64,000 nt of DNA from the NCBI GenBank assembly GCA_013399015.1, contig VWZX01010527.1, positions 992,001 through 1,056,000 on the forward strand. The letters are read 5' to 3'. The position numbers and the translations under genes were made by a program. Below, one piece after another: positions 1 to 12,814 of the stretch; within the stretch, counting starts at the first letter, position 1; the number at the start of each line of letters is the position of its first letter. This stretch comes from Galbula dea. Lineage: Eukaryota > Chordata > Aves > Piciformes > Galbulidae. The notes beneath the pieces are model-generated. The model was given only the letters and a program-made list of their open reading frames with translations, ran no database searches and was not told the origin of the DNA.

Positions 1-3000
1 ATCTGAGCAGCATCTACAGTCACAGAGAAGAGAGACACCTCAGGAGAGGGATTCACATCTGAGGAGGGTGAATCATGCTCTCAAGATGCCAGTATTTCTC
101 CATCTCTCAAGATGCTGCTGGCACAAACAGCAGTAAGTCAGTACAAAGAGGCTTCTAATTTAGGAGCCTTGGTGAAATGCCTAAAGTTTGATGGGTGACT
201 CTCCCTTTCATCATATCTGCAGCTTGATGGAAAGAAAGATAACAAAGATATTCACCCCTTTGCTGTACAGGTCTCTTGTGAAGGGAGGTGAGAGCAAATA
301 AAGGACAAGTGGAATAAAGAGAAGAGAAAGGTGGAGGTTTCCAAGGGAAAGTGATGAAATCTATCCTGGTATTGCCTTCTGGCTTTGTGAGCTGAGTTGC
401 ATGGCTTCTTGTCTATGCCACCTCCACAGCCAGAAGGCTGCTCAAACACAGGATTTGATTCTGGCCCAAAGCTCAGACAGGAGAGTAGCTGAGGATTTGC
501 ACTTGGTTTCCATCTGCTCCCCAACTACTCTTCTCCAATAACTCATGCAGCTGAACGGCTGCTGTCCTGGGAAGAACAGGGTTGGGGTGACCAGTGACTT
601 CAGCCCAAAGGCTCAAGGTGGCTGAATATATTCACTAGAAGGATAGAAAATCATCAGTAACCTCAGTGCAATTCCAGGGAAGACATTTCCCTCTGGGAGA
701 CTCTTTCAAGTGCAACATTTTCTTATTCATAATTGAAGAGAGTTAAAAGAACTGCTTATCCATTTGGTATATAAACTTCTACAACATCACCTAGGATGCT
801 GTATTTTACCTTGATTGATAGCATGATGCAAAGAAGTGTGAGTGATCCTTGCAATCCTGCCTCCATCTACTTTTATTCAGACCTCCAAGGGTTGGAAGCC
901 CTCATTTAAGAAAGCAAAGCATAGAGTCCAGACCAGCCCAAAAGTCTAGGGCAGTCAAAGCTGAAGCACCCATCCTGTCTGGTAATAACTTGCAAAAGTT
1001 TTTAGTGCAAGATTTGGAATGTGATGGTAAAATTCTGCAACATGTACATGGTGTGGGAGGAATAGAAATTACATTCAGAGCTCAAGTCTGGAAATTTGTG
1101 CCTGAGCAGGGAAAAGCAAAGGGATATGTTTAATCAACAGGCTCAGGCATTCCCCTCTTGTAAGACAGAAAAAGATAGCATTTAAACTTGATAACTCCTT
1201 GGAAATAACAAGAGAAGAACACAGATCAGATGTCAGCAATGGTCACTGGGGAGAAGAAACACAAAATGGAGTTAGAATTAACATGTCCTTTACACACTCA
1301 TGCTCCATGCATTGCAGAGCAACTTGTTTAGTGTTTTCCCTATCTGCACTCCTGTCTGGATTACCAATGCCTTATCTCTGTAACATATACCTGATCCACC
1401 AGGGAGGCTGAGAGCTTCAGCTGATAGTAAGGTCCTCCTGAGGGAGCAGTTAGATGCTCCTCAAACTCTTTGTAATACAGCAGCATTGCAATGGGTAAGA
1501 GGAAGGAAACAAGCACCGAGAAGGGGAAATCTTTGTTAAATATCCTTCAACAAAGCTAAGACCTGCAGTCAAGTGTTTGACCAGCAGCCCTGTGCCCTCA
1601 GTAGAAGAGATGAGCCAAGAAAGGTTGGTCTTGTGTCTGCCAGGCTAGTGCAACAAGAGCCACAGTGAAGTACCCACAGCCACCATCCCTCATCTTCCCT
1701 TCAATACTGGGTCTCTCCCTAGCCTTGGGGACCAGTACCAAGACTTTTTGCCTGATTCTCAGGTAGCACCATGTTTTTCCATAAAAGGAGAGCCACCCAT
1801 CCTGCCAGGGCTCCCAGGCCACCCAGGAAACTTTCCCAAGCTGATACCTGATGATACCACTGCTGTCAGCACTGGGTGTAGAGGATTGACACCATACCAC
1901 GGACTAGGGCATCTAGGCAAAGGCGTAAGTTCACCTTCACAGCAGGCTTTGCCTAGGCAAATCTGTTCTTGGTCAGTCAGGAAACTGAGATTGACACTTC
2001 CATCAGTGTTAAACTTCATCTGAAGGCTTCTTCAGTGAGATTGTGGAAATATTCATGCCCCATGCAGATCAGACAAAGCTCTTGCATCTCCTCCCTTGCA
2101 CTGTTTCCCCACATTGGACTAGCAAAGCTTAGAGGAGATTCACGTCACCTGAGCTCTCAGCAGCTGTAACAGACACAGCAATGAAAATAAGAATGCAAGG
2201 AGGTGATCTGTAGATAGCCACTAGAAAAAATATCATTCAACTGATCTTATCCATGGAACAAACATTCTGGAAAACAGCAAATGTTCTGTTACCAGCACAG
2301 ACAAAGCTGGTAGACTTGGAGTTTAAAGGCCACAGGAATCAGTCTGAACAGTGCACACAACCCTACTGTGACAGACCCACAAAGGCACCTCATGATTCCT
2401 GCATCAAACACTCACACCTTGTGATTGAGCTAGGGCTGTTCTTCTCAAAAGGCAAGCAAATCTTGATTCATGTGGTTAATTAACTTTATTGCAAAAGGGT
2501 CTACCACTCTTTTTGACTGATTTTTATACTAACTGTTAATTTTGGGCTACAAATGGTGACTGAACTGCCTACATGCACAAAGAGGGGCTTCCCAGGAAGG
2601 ATGCCTTTCAACTAGGATACAGCATTTTATCAAAGCAAAGAAGAATTTCAACTCTCTCTCTCAGCAGGGAGAAATGAGATTCTGACTCCAGTAGTGTCAG
2701 TCACTGAAATGACAGGTTAAGGATAAGTGTCTATGATTGCAGACTGCAAGATGCTAAAGCATATGCAAACCCCTTTCAAATGGTAGAACACATCTTACTG
2801 TCCTTTCATCTAGTGAAAAAAATATTTTTTTGCCATGTAAAAAACATAAATACTCACTTTGGGCACCACATTCAGATCTGGCATTGCTTTGAAATGACTT
2901 CATTGTAGCATTTACAGCTTTGGGCCAGCACTGGCAGAGCCCCAAACCCAGACCTTAGTTTATTGAACCATGCTTTCTTTTATTGTTTTGAATCCCTGAA

Positions 3001-4899
3001 GTTTTGTCAAGCAGTTGTGTGACCACCTTGATTCTTCAAATCAGTGTGACTGTGCCCACCCTCATAATCCTGTGCAAAGACAGAAGGTTAATTAAACTGA
3101 TGTTTGATTTATAAATGTTATCCCTTCTGGGCAGCAAAGAGGAACTCCAACTAAAAGGCAATACTGTGTTTATTTTACTTCTCCACTGGCTGTTCCCTAC
3201 ATGCAGTAGTTTATGGATATAAATAATGTTTTAGAGCAGGGAGTGGTTGTGGTGAAAACTAAGCACAACTTTTGAACAAGCCATGAAAAAGAGTAACTTG
3301 AATAATGTAATGATTTCTAGGAAGCTGAAGCAATTAATTCTTTCATGGATAAAATATAAGCCAAAAAAATAAAATTTCAGTGTCCCCTGGTGACAGCAAA
3401 ATTTAAAAGTGTGGCATTAAAAGAGGCAGAATTCCCCACTAGTATATGAAAACAATGTTTTCATTTAGGCCAGTGGAAATTTGGACTAGTTCCATTTGGA
3501 TCATTGAATTTGCTATGGATTTACCCCAAAGTAAATGAGAACAGAAGACAATCCTCCCAGGTTTTCTTTTTTTTTACTTCTTTCCTTTTCTTTCTAAAGC
3601 ACCAGGGCCAAACTCCAAGAACTAATATCAGTACAGGTCCTATGTATAACCTCCTCATCACCATTGATGTCTGTGGATGAAATATTTGTGTTCCTTACTG
3701 TCTTCCACTTTTAAAAGGGATCCTTCTAAGAGCAACCACCCTCCAGTTCAGTTCCTATAATATTTCCAGCTACTTGGCAAAGCTCAGAAATAATCCTGAA
3801 TAATTGTGAGTATTTGTGATAGAGAAAAAAACATCTGAAGCCATGTTCCCCTAGATTGTTGTGAGAGTGTTCAATAGAATCATCTATAGTAAAATGGACA
3901 CCATTTCTGAGTGAGGACATTCATCAGCTAAAAGATACCTACTGAAAAAAAGAATAGACATTAAATGAGATCTGGTTTCACAATACTGTGCTTAAAATGT
4001 AACCACCAGTATTTCAGCTCCTGATAGTAACTCTACTACCTTCAGCCACCCACAAATTGATGAGAACAAATGCTATTTTCATGTCCCATGCTTGATACAG
4101 AGAATCAAACCAGCCTGGAAGGTTTTGGGGTCAGAGACCATCCTTCCATAGTGCATTAGTGGAAGATCAGCCTCTAAGCCAGTTCTAAGTACCAAAAGAT
4201 TGTAGGTCACACAGTATTTGCTACATTTTGCCATGATGCCTGTGATATCTCTTTAGAATTCCAGGAAATAATGTAAAATCACAGAGATCAGGGCAGAGGG
4301 ATGTGTCCCAAAGATGACTACAGTTTGATTTTTGGATTAATATTAGGAATCATGAAGCTGCTTTTTATTATCCTGAGTAGAGCTTGGTTTTCTTTCTACT
4401 TAAACTACCCTCACTCCGTTTCTGTCCCTATTCAGCAGAGCACTCACAAGCTTAAATTTAAATGTGAGCATAAGCCCCATTGACATATCTCCTCTGGCTG
4501 CTAAAAGAAGCCCTGAGGCTGCTTAAAAAACCAGTCTGTGCTCACAGTGAATTTGCAGGTGTCAGCTCAGACACTGCCAGAGCACATTTCCTAAAGGGTG
4601 CAGTATAGACATCGAAGTCGTTGGCTTCAGTTGGACTGAAGGAAGTGTTTCAGTGCTGGTGCTATCAGGATCCTGAGCAGAGCTCAGAGAGGAAGCCAGG
4701 TAAGTAAATTCAGACCTGGCTGCCACACTGTGCACTCATAAAGAGAACCTTGGTTAGATTTATGCTACAAAGCCAACACAGCTGCTGCTCAAAATTCAGC
4801 CTAATGTTTGTTCTACGTTCCTGCACGTAATAGCCCTGTAGCAGTGGTTTATGCTACTGTAAGGAAAGTATTTTAAACATCTTAATGGCCTGCTTTATA
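1..4899. other. Non-coding unique sequence, no gene seen
   Basis: No open frame here exceeds 100 codons, and none shows a recognisable domain. The stretch is mixed AT-leaning unique sequence. It contains a small direct repeat (an 11-bp CTCTCAAGATG motif at 78-88 and 104-114), an 8-bp-arm inverted repeat at 3446-3464 and a pyrimidine-rich tract at about 3559-3598. A consensus-like splice donor (CAG|GTAAGT, GT at 4700) is present, but a hexamer of this kind is expected many times by chance in 64 kb. I see no repeat family that I can name. Confidence 0.6.
3559..3600 (+). repeat. Pyrimidine tract followed by AAG
   Basis: About 40 bases are almost entirely T and C and end in CTAAAG. This resembles a polypyrimidine tract plus 3' splice acceptor. 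No matching strong donor or open frame lies immediately downstream, so low-complexity sequence is the simpler reading. Confidence 0.4.
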
Positions 4900-5310
4900 T
4901 CCATCCTCTCCTTCAGTGGGTGCAAATAATTGCCAGTGCAATTTTGTACCCTCAGTTATTTGCAGTTATGCTGCGTGTCATTGACGTGTCTAACTAGCTG
5001 ATAAGATACGTGGGTGCAATCAGATGCTGTAATTAGAAGTTGAAATGACATGAACTGCACCCACACAGAACTGCAAGTGCAAAATTCTATCCATAACATC
5101 TTGGAAGCAACAATGAGAAGAAGAACTTGGAAATTTGTCCCTGCAAATGTTAATTTGCATGGCAATAAGCTTGAGCCTATTTGGCAAATACACTTTCATT
5201 ACACAAGATTTAAGCCAATTGACTCTAAACAACCTGAGAGCACTCAGATACTTAGCATTAGACACAGCATTTTGAGAAATTATACTAGTCTGTTGAACTA
5301 GGGCAAGGAA
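4900..5310. promoter_or_regulatory. Candidate conserved non-coding element (AT-rich, motif-dense)
   Basis: The block is dense in short motifs typical of distal enhancers. These include TAATTA-like homeodomain cores, an octamer-like ATTTGCAT near 5152-5161, TGATAAGATA (GATA-like, near 5000) and repeated TGCAA(A/T) words. The overlapping short frames on both strands have no recognisable product. The assignment rests only on motif density; conservation was not tested. Chance AT-rich sequence is the alternative. Confidence 0.25.
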
Positions 5311-7435
5311 CTTTTCTCTTCAGTTAGGTAACTCATAATTCATGTCTTCTTTACTGCCTTTGCTGTGGTTAGAGTAAGCAAGAGTCTCTGCCTGCAATGA
5401 CAGACTCTTATAATGATTTCTGAAGGCTGTAGCACAGTGTAAGTGTGTTTCACATTTCATGATATGCAAATGGTGTGCAACAAATAAGAAGGTTCTTGCT
5501 CTGGAGTTTCTCTTGACACCATAATCATAGAATATACAATTATATATTCCAGATTAATGCAAGGCAGAAATTGTCATCTGACACCTCTTCACAGACATTA
5601 TCCAAAGTTTTGGGGAAACTTAGAAGAGTTTTCAATGTTTTTTTCTGGGAAGATACAGATGCATTTTGAGGGAAAATCAGAATTGTTGGTGTTTCTCTCA
5701 TTTCTCCCCTGTTTTAGCCCCAAGGCTCCATTTAACTATCCCTGTGCCCTGCAGTGTGTGCAACACCACTGGAAATATTTCCTCAGGCTGTTTGTTATTT
5801 CTCCCTCTCTTCTGGCCAAGGGAGACTGAGAAAAAAACTGAACCAAATAAGACTGAACAAGCCAAAGAAAAGCACAACAGAAGGGAGTGTAGAAGGATAA
5901 ACCAAAAACGCTGAGATATCATATCCTTTCATCTCTGCTCCAGTGTTTTGGTTCAGCAGCACAGCCTTTCCTCTTGCTGGGAGAGGGAAGTGTGAGGAGA
6001 CCGTGGCACAGCAATGCAGCATGGGCTGCTTGCTGTGTCTTGGGGTGATCCACCTCCTCAGGCTTGAAAGTTGTGTTTGGCCTGCTGAGGGCAGGAAAGC
6101 AGTTTTCAGACAAGGAGCATCATTTTAGCTCTTGAGGGGAACCAAAATGCAGTGGGGTTTGCTCTGAACCCTCCCCAGTCTCTCCAGTGCCCTTCAGCTG
6201 ACCTGTGCCTGCTTCTGCAGTTGGGATATTCCAGCACTCAGGCATCACAAGAGTTTCAAAGCTCCAGGAGATGCTTCTCATCAGTTCAGGAAGTTTTATT
6301 TTCATCACATCCCATCAAGTGTCAGCCACTTCGGCTTGGGAGCCAGCCTGTGCATTTCGAAGTGGCACAAACCAGGCAGCTTCCTGCTGCGTCCAGCTTG
6401 GTTCCCCACCTCCCTTCTCTACTTCAAATGTTTCACAGCTGACCCTAAAAGAAACAAGCCAAAATCCCAGCTACCCCAGAAGCAGTCCCTGGAGACCATA
6501 ACTTGCTAATGGCAAACAGCTGCAGTCATTAATGCTATCTCAGGGGATCTGGGCTTTAACAGTGAAGGTCCCAGGTTCAGATCCTGTTGACAGACTGCAA
6601 GATTAATACTAATAATCGTGCCTAGCAAAATACAGCAGGAATCACCTTCTTTGGGGCCCCAGGTGCCTGGGAGAGCAGGCAGTCGATGATATTCAGGCTG
6701 GATAAAAAGAACAATGCTCTGGTGGCTTTAAACTTTTTTTCTCCTACTTTTTCTTCCTTTCTCTGAAAGACTTTTCTCCAAGTGTTAGGCACTGTGGCTG
6801 TCCATAGGCTGACTGCTTCGCACCATCTGCATCAAATATCTGCTCTCCATTAAGTTTACAGAATTTCCATATGCCCTGGCTACTTCTACCTCCATCTCTT
6901 GCTCTTGAACCTGTGGAGATGTTAGCTGTATCATCCAGAACATATCCCTCAGCCCCTCTATTAGCTAATAAAGCAGAGAGATTCAAACAGAAATTATAAA
7001 CTGTCAGGTTCCTGGGATATTGGTAACAGTGCACGAGAAGCAGCAATCAGCCATAGCCTTCAACTTCCACGAAGCAGAGTAAGGCAGAGTCTGTGCTACT
7101 GATGGATAATTCAAAAGTGGGCCAAGAAGATCTCACTAAAGTAAAACTGATGAGATGAAAACTATTAGATAGCATCAGCTGAGTTTGTCAAATGAGCTGG
7201 AGAGAGCTCTTGGCCCAGGTTTCCATGGACATCTGGCTACATGGTGCTTCCTTGATAATGCCAATCTTCACCTCCATCCTCTGGGACGTTGGAAAGGGCA
7301 GAGGAGCCATCATCTATATGTAAGTATTGGCTGTGGTAATAAGGAGGCTATTGCAGCCACGAATAATCTGTTTTCCACAGTTTCCACAACCCATGTGGTG
7401 TGAAAAGCTGGACAAGGATTTGTAAATGAATTGAG
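5311..7435. other. Non-coding unique sequence, no gene seen
   Basis: Several 60-100-codon frames overlap on both strands with no domain I recognise. A B-box-like GGTTCAGATCC occurs near 6574 but lacks a believable tRNA fold around it. No repeat family is identified. Confidence 0.5.
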
Positions 7436-7705
7436 CCCAAGAGTAATTACACGTTCCTGCAGATTACTTGGTGCCGTAATTGCACTTAGTATTTACCATG
7501 TGACCTAAGCCAGAAATAATCATGTATTTACTTTATATTTATATTGTAACGTGCCATGTACTGTAATTATACTGCCACTCCATGGTACTTAACACATCAT
7601 TGAATGTTCCACAATTATCATGTTAGTAAATAGCACTTATGGAGATTTGTGGCCTGTAATTTCAAGCATTACCTGCTAAAGATTTAGTGGAGCAATGTCA
7701 AAAAA
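7436..7705. promoter_or_regulatory. Candidate conserved non-coding element
   Basis: This AT-rich stretch has repeated GTAATTA/GTAATTG words, a forkhead-like TGTATTTAC, and CAATTATC and TTAGTAAAT motifs. It has no microsatellite structure and no open frame of note. This texture is typical of vertebrate developmental enhancers. The inference rests on composition and motif content alone, without an alignment. Confidence 0.25.
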
Positions 7706-8388
7706 GCTGTTTCTTGACAATGTCAGCTGATAAAAAAAATACCAAGTCCTAGAACATATAGGAATCAATTTTTAAGAATTCAAAATTTGAAGATACAAAG
7801 GAAAAGCTTCAAGGAAGCCATCTCAAGCTTCTCTTCCTTGCTAATGTTTTATTTCTTCCTTTCTTTGCAAGCCTTATAGAATGGCATCCAATGTGGAGGT
7901 TCAAATATGGAGCTAGGAATACCATTTTTCGTTCCTCTGATTCAAGAGAAGCTATTACATTCAAAATGAAGGATGAAATTGTGGTTGCACACATAGTTAA
8001 CAATTCTGCTGTTGAACTCTGTGAAGCCCAGGTTATTCCCTCAAAACATCACCTCTTACTTTGGCCTTGATCCACCCAATATATACAAATGAGCTTAACT
8101 TTAAACACTGATAGTACCATTTACCTCATTAACTGGAGCTGGATGAATAATTCATAATACATAATGTATCCAGTGAATCTCACTTCTTTTTGTGTTTGTG
8201 AATTGTCTGCAAATAGATCCTTGATTGGACTCTTCATCTGAAATAATTTGCAGGTTTCTTTGGTGAATCATAATCAGTCTACAGATCATCGGAGCAGTAT
8301 GCTGCGAGCAGTCACAGTTTGCAGCTCATGCTGTGTGGGTTCACTGTAGGAACATCAAGGTAATGCTCCTGTTCCCTCCCTGGAAAGC
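7706..8388. other. Non-coding unique sequence, no gene seen
   Basis: This is AT-rich unique sequence with further homeodomain-like cores around 8100-8260 (ATGAATAATTCATAATAC-type words). One 64-codon minus-strand frame (7809-8003) has no recognisable product. Confidence 0.5.
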
Positions 8389-8533
8389 CTTATATAGCTC
8401 ACCACCAGCAGGATGAATCTCAAACAGCACATACAAGCATAAAACTTGGAAATTCACACCCTTGCTGAGTGCTGTTGTCAAATTCAGGATCTCCCTTCAG
8501 TGAATGGTCAGACAGTGCTACAGAAAGGTAAGT
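8389..8533 (+). promoter_or_regulatory. TATA-like box followed by a consensus splice donor
   Basis: A TTATATAG box lies at 8390-8397. About 130 bases downstream is a near-ideal 5' splice site (AAAG|GTAAGTAT, GT at 8528-8529). The interval could be a short first exon of a TATA-driven transcript. There is no open frame through it, so any such RNA would probably be non-coding here. Both signals occur by chance at appreciable rates, so this is a weak call based only on their order and spacing. Confidence 0.15.
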
Positions 8534-8908
8534 ATCAAAGCTGCATATGTGCCTGTAGCAAATCTGGGGGCTTGGAAACATAAGTAAAATTACTGGAGGA
8601 TGACAAATTTCAGCCTAAGAGCTGATCCATGATGGCTGCCCACGTGGACAATGTCAGGCTGAGGCAACTTGGATTAATTGAGCTTCTGCTCAGAGGACAT
8701 TAAAGTAGCTGATTAGGTAGCTCTTGCTTTGGGCTAAGAGCACTCGTATGGATGCAAATTAGTGATCACAGGGTGACTTGTTCCTCCATTGGAGGCTGGA
8801 AGGAGTTTTTCCACTTAGCTATCCTATTTGCTCTAGAGAAGATCTCACTCTGTCAAAGTATCCTCTACAGAGGCAATGCAATTACTTGCAAAGTTCTTAG
8901 ATCCACTG

Positions 8909-8973
8909 CATGCACTAACGCTGGTGGGACAGTTGGGTGCAGGCATTAAAGCTGGTGGGACAGTAGGCAGTGG
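8909..8973 (+). repeat. Tandem duplication, 31-bp period, two copies
   Basis: The 14-mer GCTGGTGGGACAGT occurs at 8920-8933 and again at 8951-8964. The flanks are also related (GCACTAAC versus GCATTAAA; GGGTGCAG versus AGGCAGTG). Two diverged copies with a 31-bp period indicate a small local duplication. Confidence 0.8.
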
Positions 8974-10949
8974 AACTGGAAAAGGTCAAACTTTCATCTC
9001 CAGTACTACACTGGCCCCCATGACCAAAGACAAGAAGTCAGTTTGCATTTGATCACCATAGCTCCCACCATTGTTTTCATTGTACCTAAGTGACCTAACT
9101 TTGGTGTGAGAAGTAGCAGAGATTTCCTCTTTCTCTCTCCCTATCCATTTCAGCAGAGCTCACTAAGAAGATCCTTCAAACCTGTTGACTCTATTGCAAT
9201 TTTAGCACTTTCTTGCCATAAACCATGAGCTTTCATACTTTGCTGAGTGGATTTGGTTTGCTAAATTAGGATCTGGTTCTAGGTTGGGGGATTTTGTCTG
9301 ATTAAATCAATCTTTACTATAAACTAACACAATAAACCTTCAGAAAACATAGGCACACAGACCCAAAACTGATGCTCTGTAGCCTAGGGCCACATTCAAT
9401 ATGTAAAGTTTAACACAATTAAAAAAAAAACCCTTCTGCTATCATAAATCAGTCCCCAAAGTGGTCAGATGTGGAGCAGACTTTCAAGTACATCATTTTG
9501 CAGTGAAAGAGGCAGTGATGAATATGCAGAAGAGGATAGGAGCTGTCAGGGGTGGGATGGGAGTGCGTAGATGAAACCACATGACCAGTCACCCCTTTGA
9601 CCTGTGTATCAGATGTTGAAGGGAAAAGGCTAGTTTTAAGTGCTGTCTCAGAATACAAAGCAACTGTGTCTACCACCACTTCATGTATTGCTGAACAAAG
9701 AGGTGGGTTTTGCAGGAGGAAGATCAGAAATGCAGAGAGGATCTCCCAGGCTCAACATTTGTTCAAACATGAGCAAAAAGATAAGTCAAAGCAATTTTTT
9801 AACGAGTACCAGGCTCCATGTTGCTCCTAAGAGGCCATGGGGAACCAGAATTTTAACTTTTCAGAAGAATAGATGCTGTGATTTTCAGCAGCTGACATAA
9901 TTCAGCATCCCAGCTTTGCCATGCCTGTGAATTTTGGTACAATAGTTTGACATGGAAAGTGCAAATGGGACAAGATGGCAGTGAACACCTTCTGTAACGT
10001 TAGGGCAGGTGAGCTCCAGTGGTGAAAGGATATATTTTTCCTGTGCTTGAGGAAATACTTGGTCTTGGCAGGTGCATCATTAGCTGCATTGCACAAAGCT
10101 GTAGGAAAAAGTGAATATAGGAGAAGCATGGGAACTTATTCCTGGCCTTGATCTGCCACCAGGTTTTAAGAAAACTCTCTTGGAGTTAGATATGATACCT
10201 GCACTGATCTCCTGAAGAGAAAAGATCTTTCTGTGTGCTCTGGTCCAGGCTAGGACAGATATTTAAAAGGCAAGGTACGTGTGGGTACTGCATTGATGAC
10301 TTCTACACTGGCAAGCCACCCTGGATATCTGCTCTAGTTATGAAAGGATGCCTAAAAAGTTACTCTATGATCCAGAATATGGTCACCAGTTGGACCCACA
10401 CAGTTTGTGGTATCAGCAGGCTGCATCTCTACCCTGAAGACAAGGAGCTGAACACAAGCCCTCAGCTTGCAGGGAGGTTGAATGCACAGAGAAACGGATT
10501 AATCCATTTCCTGCAAATCCAACAACAACTATGGTTCACACCACAAGTAATATGAGCAAATTTCATGACACTTTCCTTTCTGTTTTCCAAGCCTGCCTGA
10601 AAACATTACCATGTAATGAGTCCTGAATCCAGAACCAGCAGTGCCACAGGAATGATCCTGGCACTCACATTAATTTCTCCAGCCAGTAGCTGCAGTAGCC
10701 TCATCTTCCCTGGACCATACACCAGAGGGGACAAGAGTCACAAGGTATGCAATGGGGCATGGGTCTTACTGACAAGTTTGGGTAATACTGAGCCACTTGC
10801 TCTGGCTCATAAACTCTTTCCTGCAGCACAACAGTCTGATGTAATGAACATTTTACACGAGCCATGAGCTTAGAGCTTTTGCTGCTATGCATGTGCCATT
10901 GATTAGAGTGGTTGCAGATGGTTTTATTTTAGATAATCAAGCTTGCTGA
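8974..10949. other. Non-coding unique sequence, no gene seen
   Basis: It contains a run of A at about 9421-9430 and several overlapping 60-106-codon frames on both strands with no recognisable domain. No named repeat is identified. Confidence 0.5.
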
Positions 10950-10964
10950 GGTTTGCCAGCATCA

Positions 10965-11005
10965 GAACAAAGGCATAGTTTCCCCATCTCACTAACCAAA
11001 TTTGC
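10965..11005 (+). repeat. Possible MIR-like SINE core scrap
   Basis: The words GGCATAGTTTCCCCATCTC match the conserved core of MIR-type SINEs (a CAGTTTCCCCATCTG-like segment). The recognisable match is only about 30 bases, so a chance match is quite possible. Confidence 0.25.
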
Positions 11006-12787
11006 AGCCAAGACACTTGAATTGATATCAACTCTGATGGATGATGAGAAAGCAGGGAGGGGGGAGAGAGCAGCTTGCCCATATACCTCAAGCCAGGTGG
11101 CTCAAACCTCTGTACACCACATTTTAGCTCCACCTTAGAGGAACTGTATTCCTTAAGCTTCTAAAGAGGGAGGGAAAAAAAAACCAAAACAAAAATACCT
11201 CACTTTTTTTTAACAACTCCCATGCTGCCCTGCTGTATTATAACAATATACTGAGCTGCAGAAAACAAAGGAGAAAACAACAGCAGTCACAACAACCCAC
11301 ACAAACACTAAAGCCTCCAGAGCTGGAATGCCTCCTGAAAGATGTCCCCTGTGATGTCTCCAAGCTGTATTGAAGCACACTGCTTTACATGCCACTGGAC
11401 CAGAGCTCCCTTGCCATCCCCATACAGCTGGAACATCTCTGCAGGTCCCTCCCTGGGGAAGCAGGCAAGGGAAAAGATTAAACAGTTCTATGATGCTATG
11501 GGCCAGAGAGTCATCCGAGCTACACTGTTGTTGCATGAAAGCTTCTGAAGCTCCCTGTTACTTAACCATTCTTGTTGGTCTCCAAAGAGCCCAGTTTTAT
11601 AGGAGACTTAGTCATTTTCAGTCTCAGTGAAGCCAGTAGAAGGGTGCACAGCAGCATGCAAGGTCTGGTTGTTCGATCTTTTGGGGATCTCTGACACGTG
11701 CGGTGCGAGGGTGGTGGAGGGACTGGTGCAGATGGAAGTGGCCCTCTCTTTGCTCCTTCCCATATGCAAGGGAATGGATGAAAGTAATGGAAGAATAAAT
11801 CTGGGATGATACCCAGGTGATAGCCACCTCTTGCTAAGCCACTGTGCTGAGTATTTGCTATTGGAACAATTGAAATGCATCTGCTTCCCAAGGTGTTGCT
11901 GGCTTAGGCAACAGAAAGAGTTGTGATCTTCCAAAAGGCCACTCTACTGCCTTTGTTTAAAGCTATGCATTGTAGCTATAGAAGGATTGAACTGAATGTA
12001 AAGGGAGAGGGAAAAACAAAGAAAGAAAAACAAGGGGAAAAAAAGATTGTAAGAAAGAAATCAATATAAAGCATTTAACAGCTGGGATGACACAGACAAA
12101 GTGCATTTAGAACCACAGACACTTGACTGCAGGGCTGGCAGGGGGAGAGGGTTGTTTTATTTTGTACTTTGCTGCTTAATATTTTTCAGATTAACAGTTT
12201 GCAATTCTCTGCTGAGCTGTAAGGGTCTCGGAGGCACTGCCTGCTGGAAGGTTTTGATCAGGGGAAGCCAAAGCATTTCCAACAGACAGGTTTATTAACT
12301 GATTTACTGACCACGTGAATTTTGCGTCGCTGAAAGTATTTAGCTGGTCTCTTTCTCTCCCACTTCCCCACACCTTTCTGTTAATAATCATTAGGGAACT
12401 TGGTTGCTTTTGAATGGAAAAAGCCCCCAGACAGTGCTGCACTGCCTTAGTCACACACAACATGACAGATCCTCTACCTTGCCAAAATTTTCCTTCTGTA
12501 GCAAACCACGATCTAGGGCAAATGGGGCTTGTTCCCTGCATGGGAGATGTTTGACAAAGGAGATGTAATGCTGTCAAACATACTTGCTGGACCTAGTGAA
12601 GATAGTTGCTTGTAACTGCTGCCTTCTCAGAGAATTACCATTTTGGCTAAAGTGCCACAAAGCCACCAAAAAGTCCTGCTGTGGCCTTTATTAGACTTGG
12701 AACTGGAGCTTTACAGTCAAGAGAGGATTCATCCTCCAATTCAACAGGAATATATGCAAGGTACTACCTTAGGTATTTGACCACTAC

Positions 12788-12814
12788 TTTTTTCTTTCTT
12801 TCTTTCTTTTTTTT
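12788..12814 (+). repeat. (TTTC)n microsatellite grading into poly-T
   Basis: Four or so CTTT units are followed by a run of T. This is a short simple repeat with no further structure. Confidence 0.75.

Noticed and set aside
6530..6600. Possible tRNA or SINE at a GGTTCAGATCC motif
   Set aside because: The B-box has a mismatch, no A-box or acceptor stem is seen, and the downstream sequence does not follow MIR spacing.
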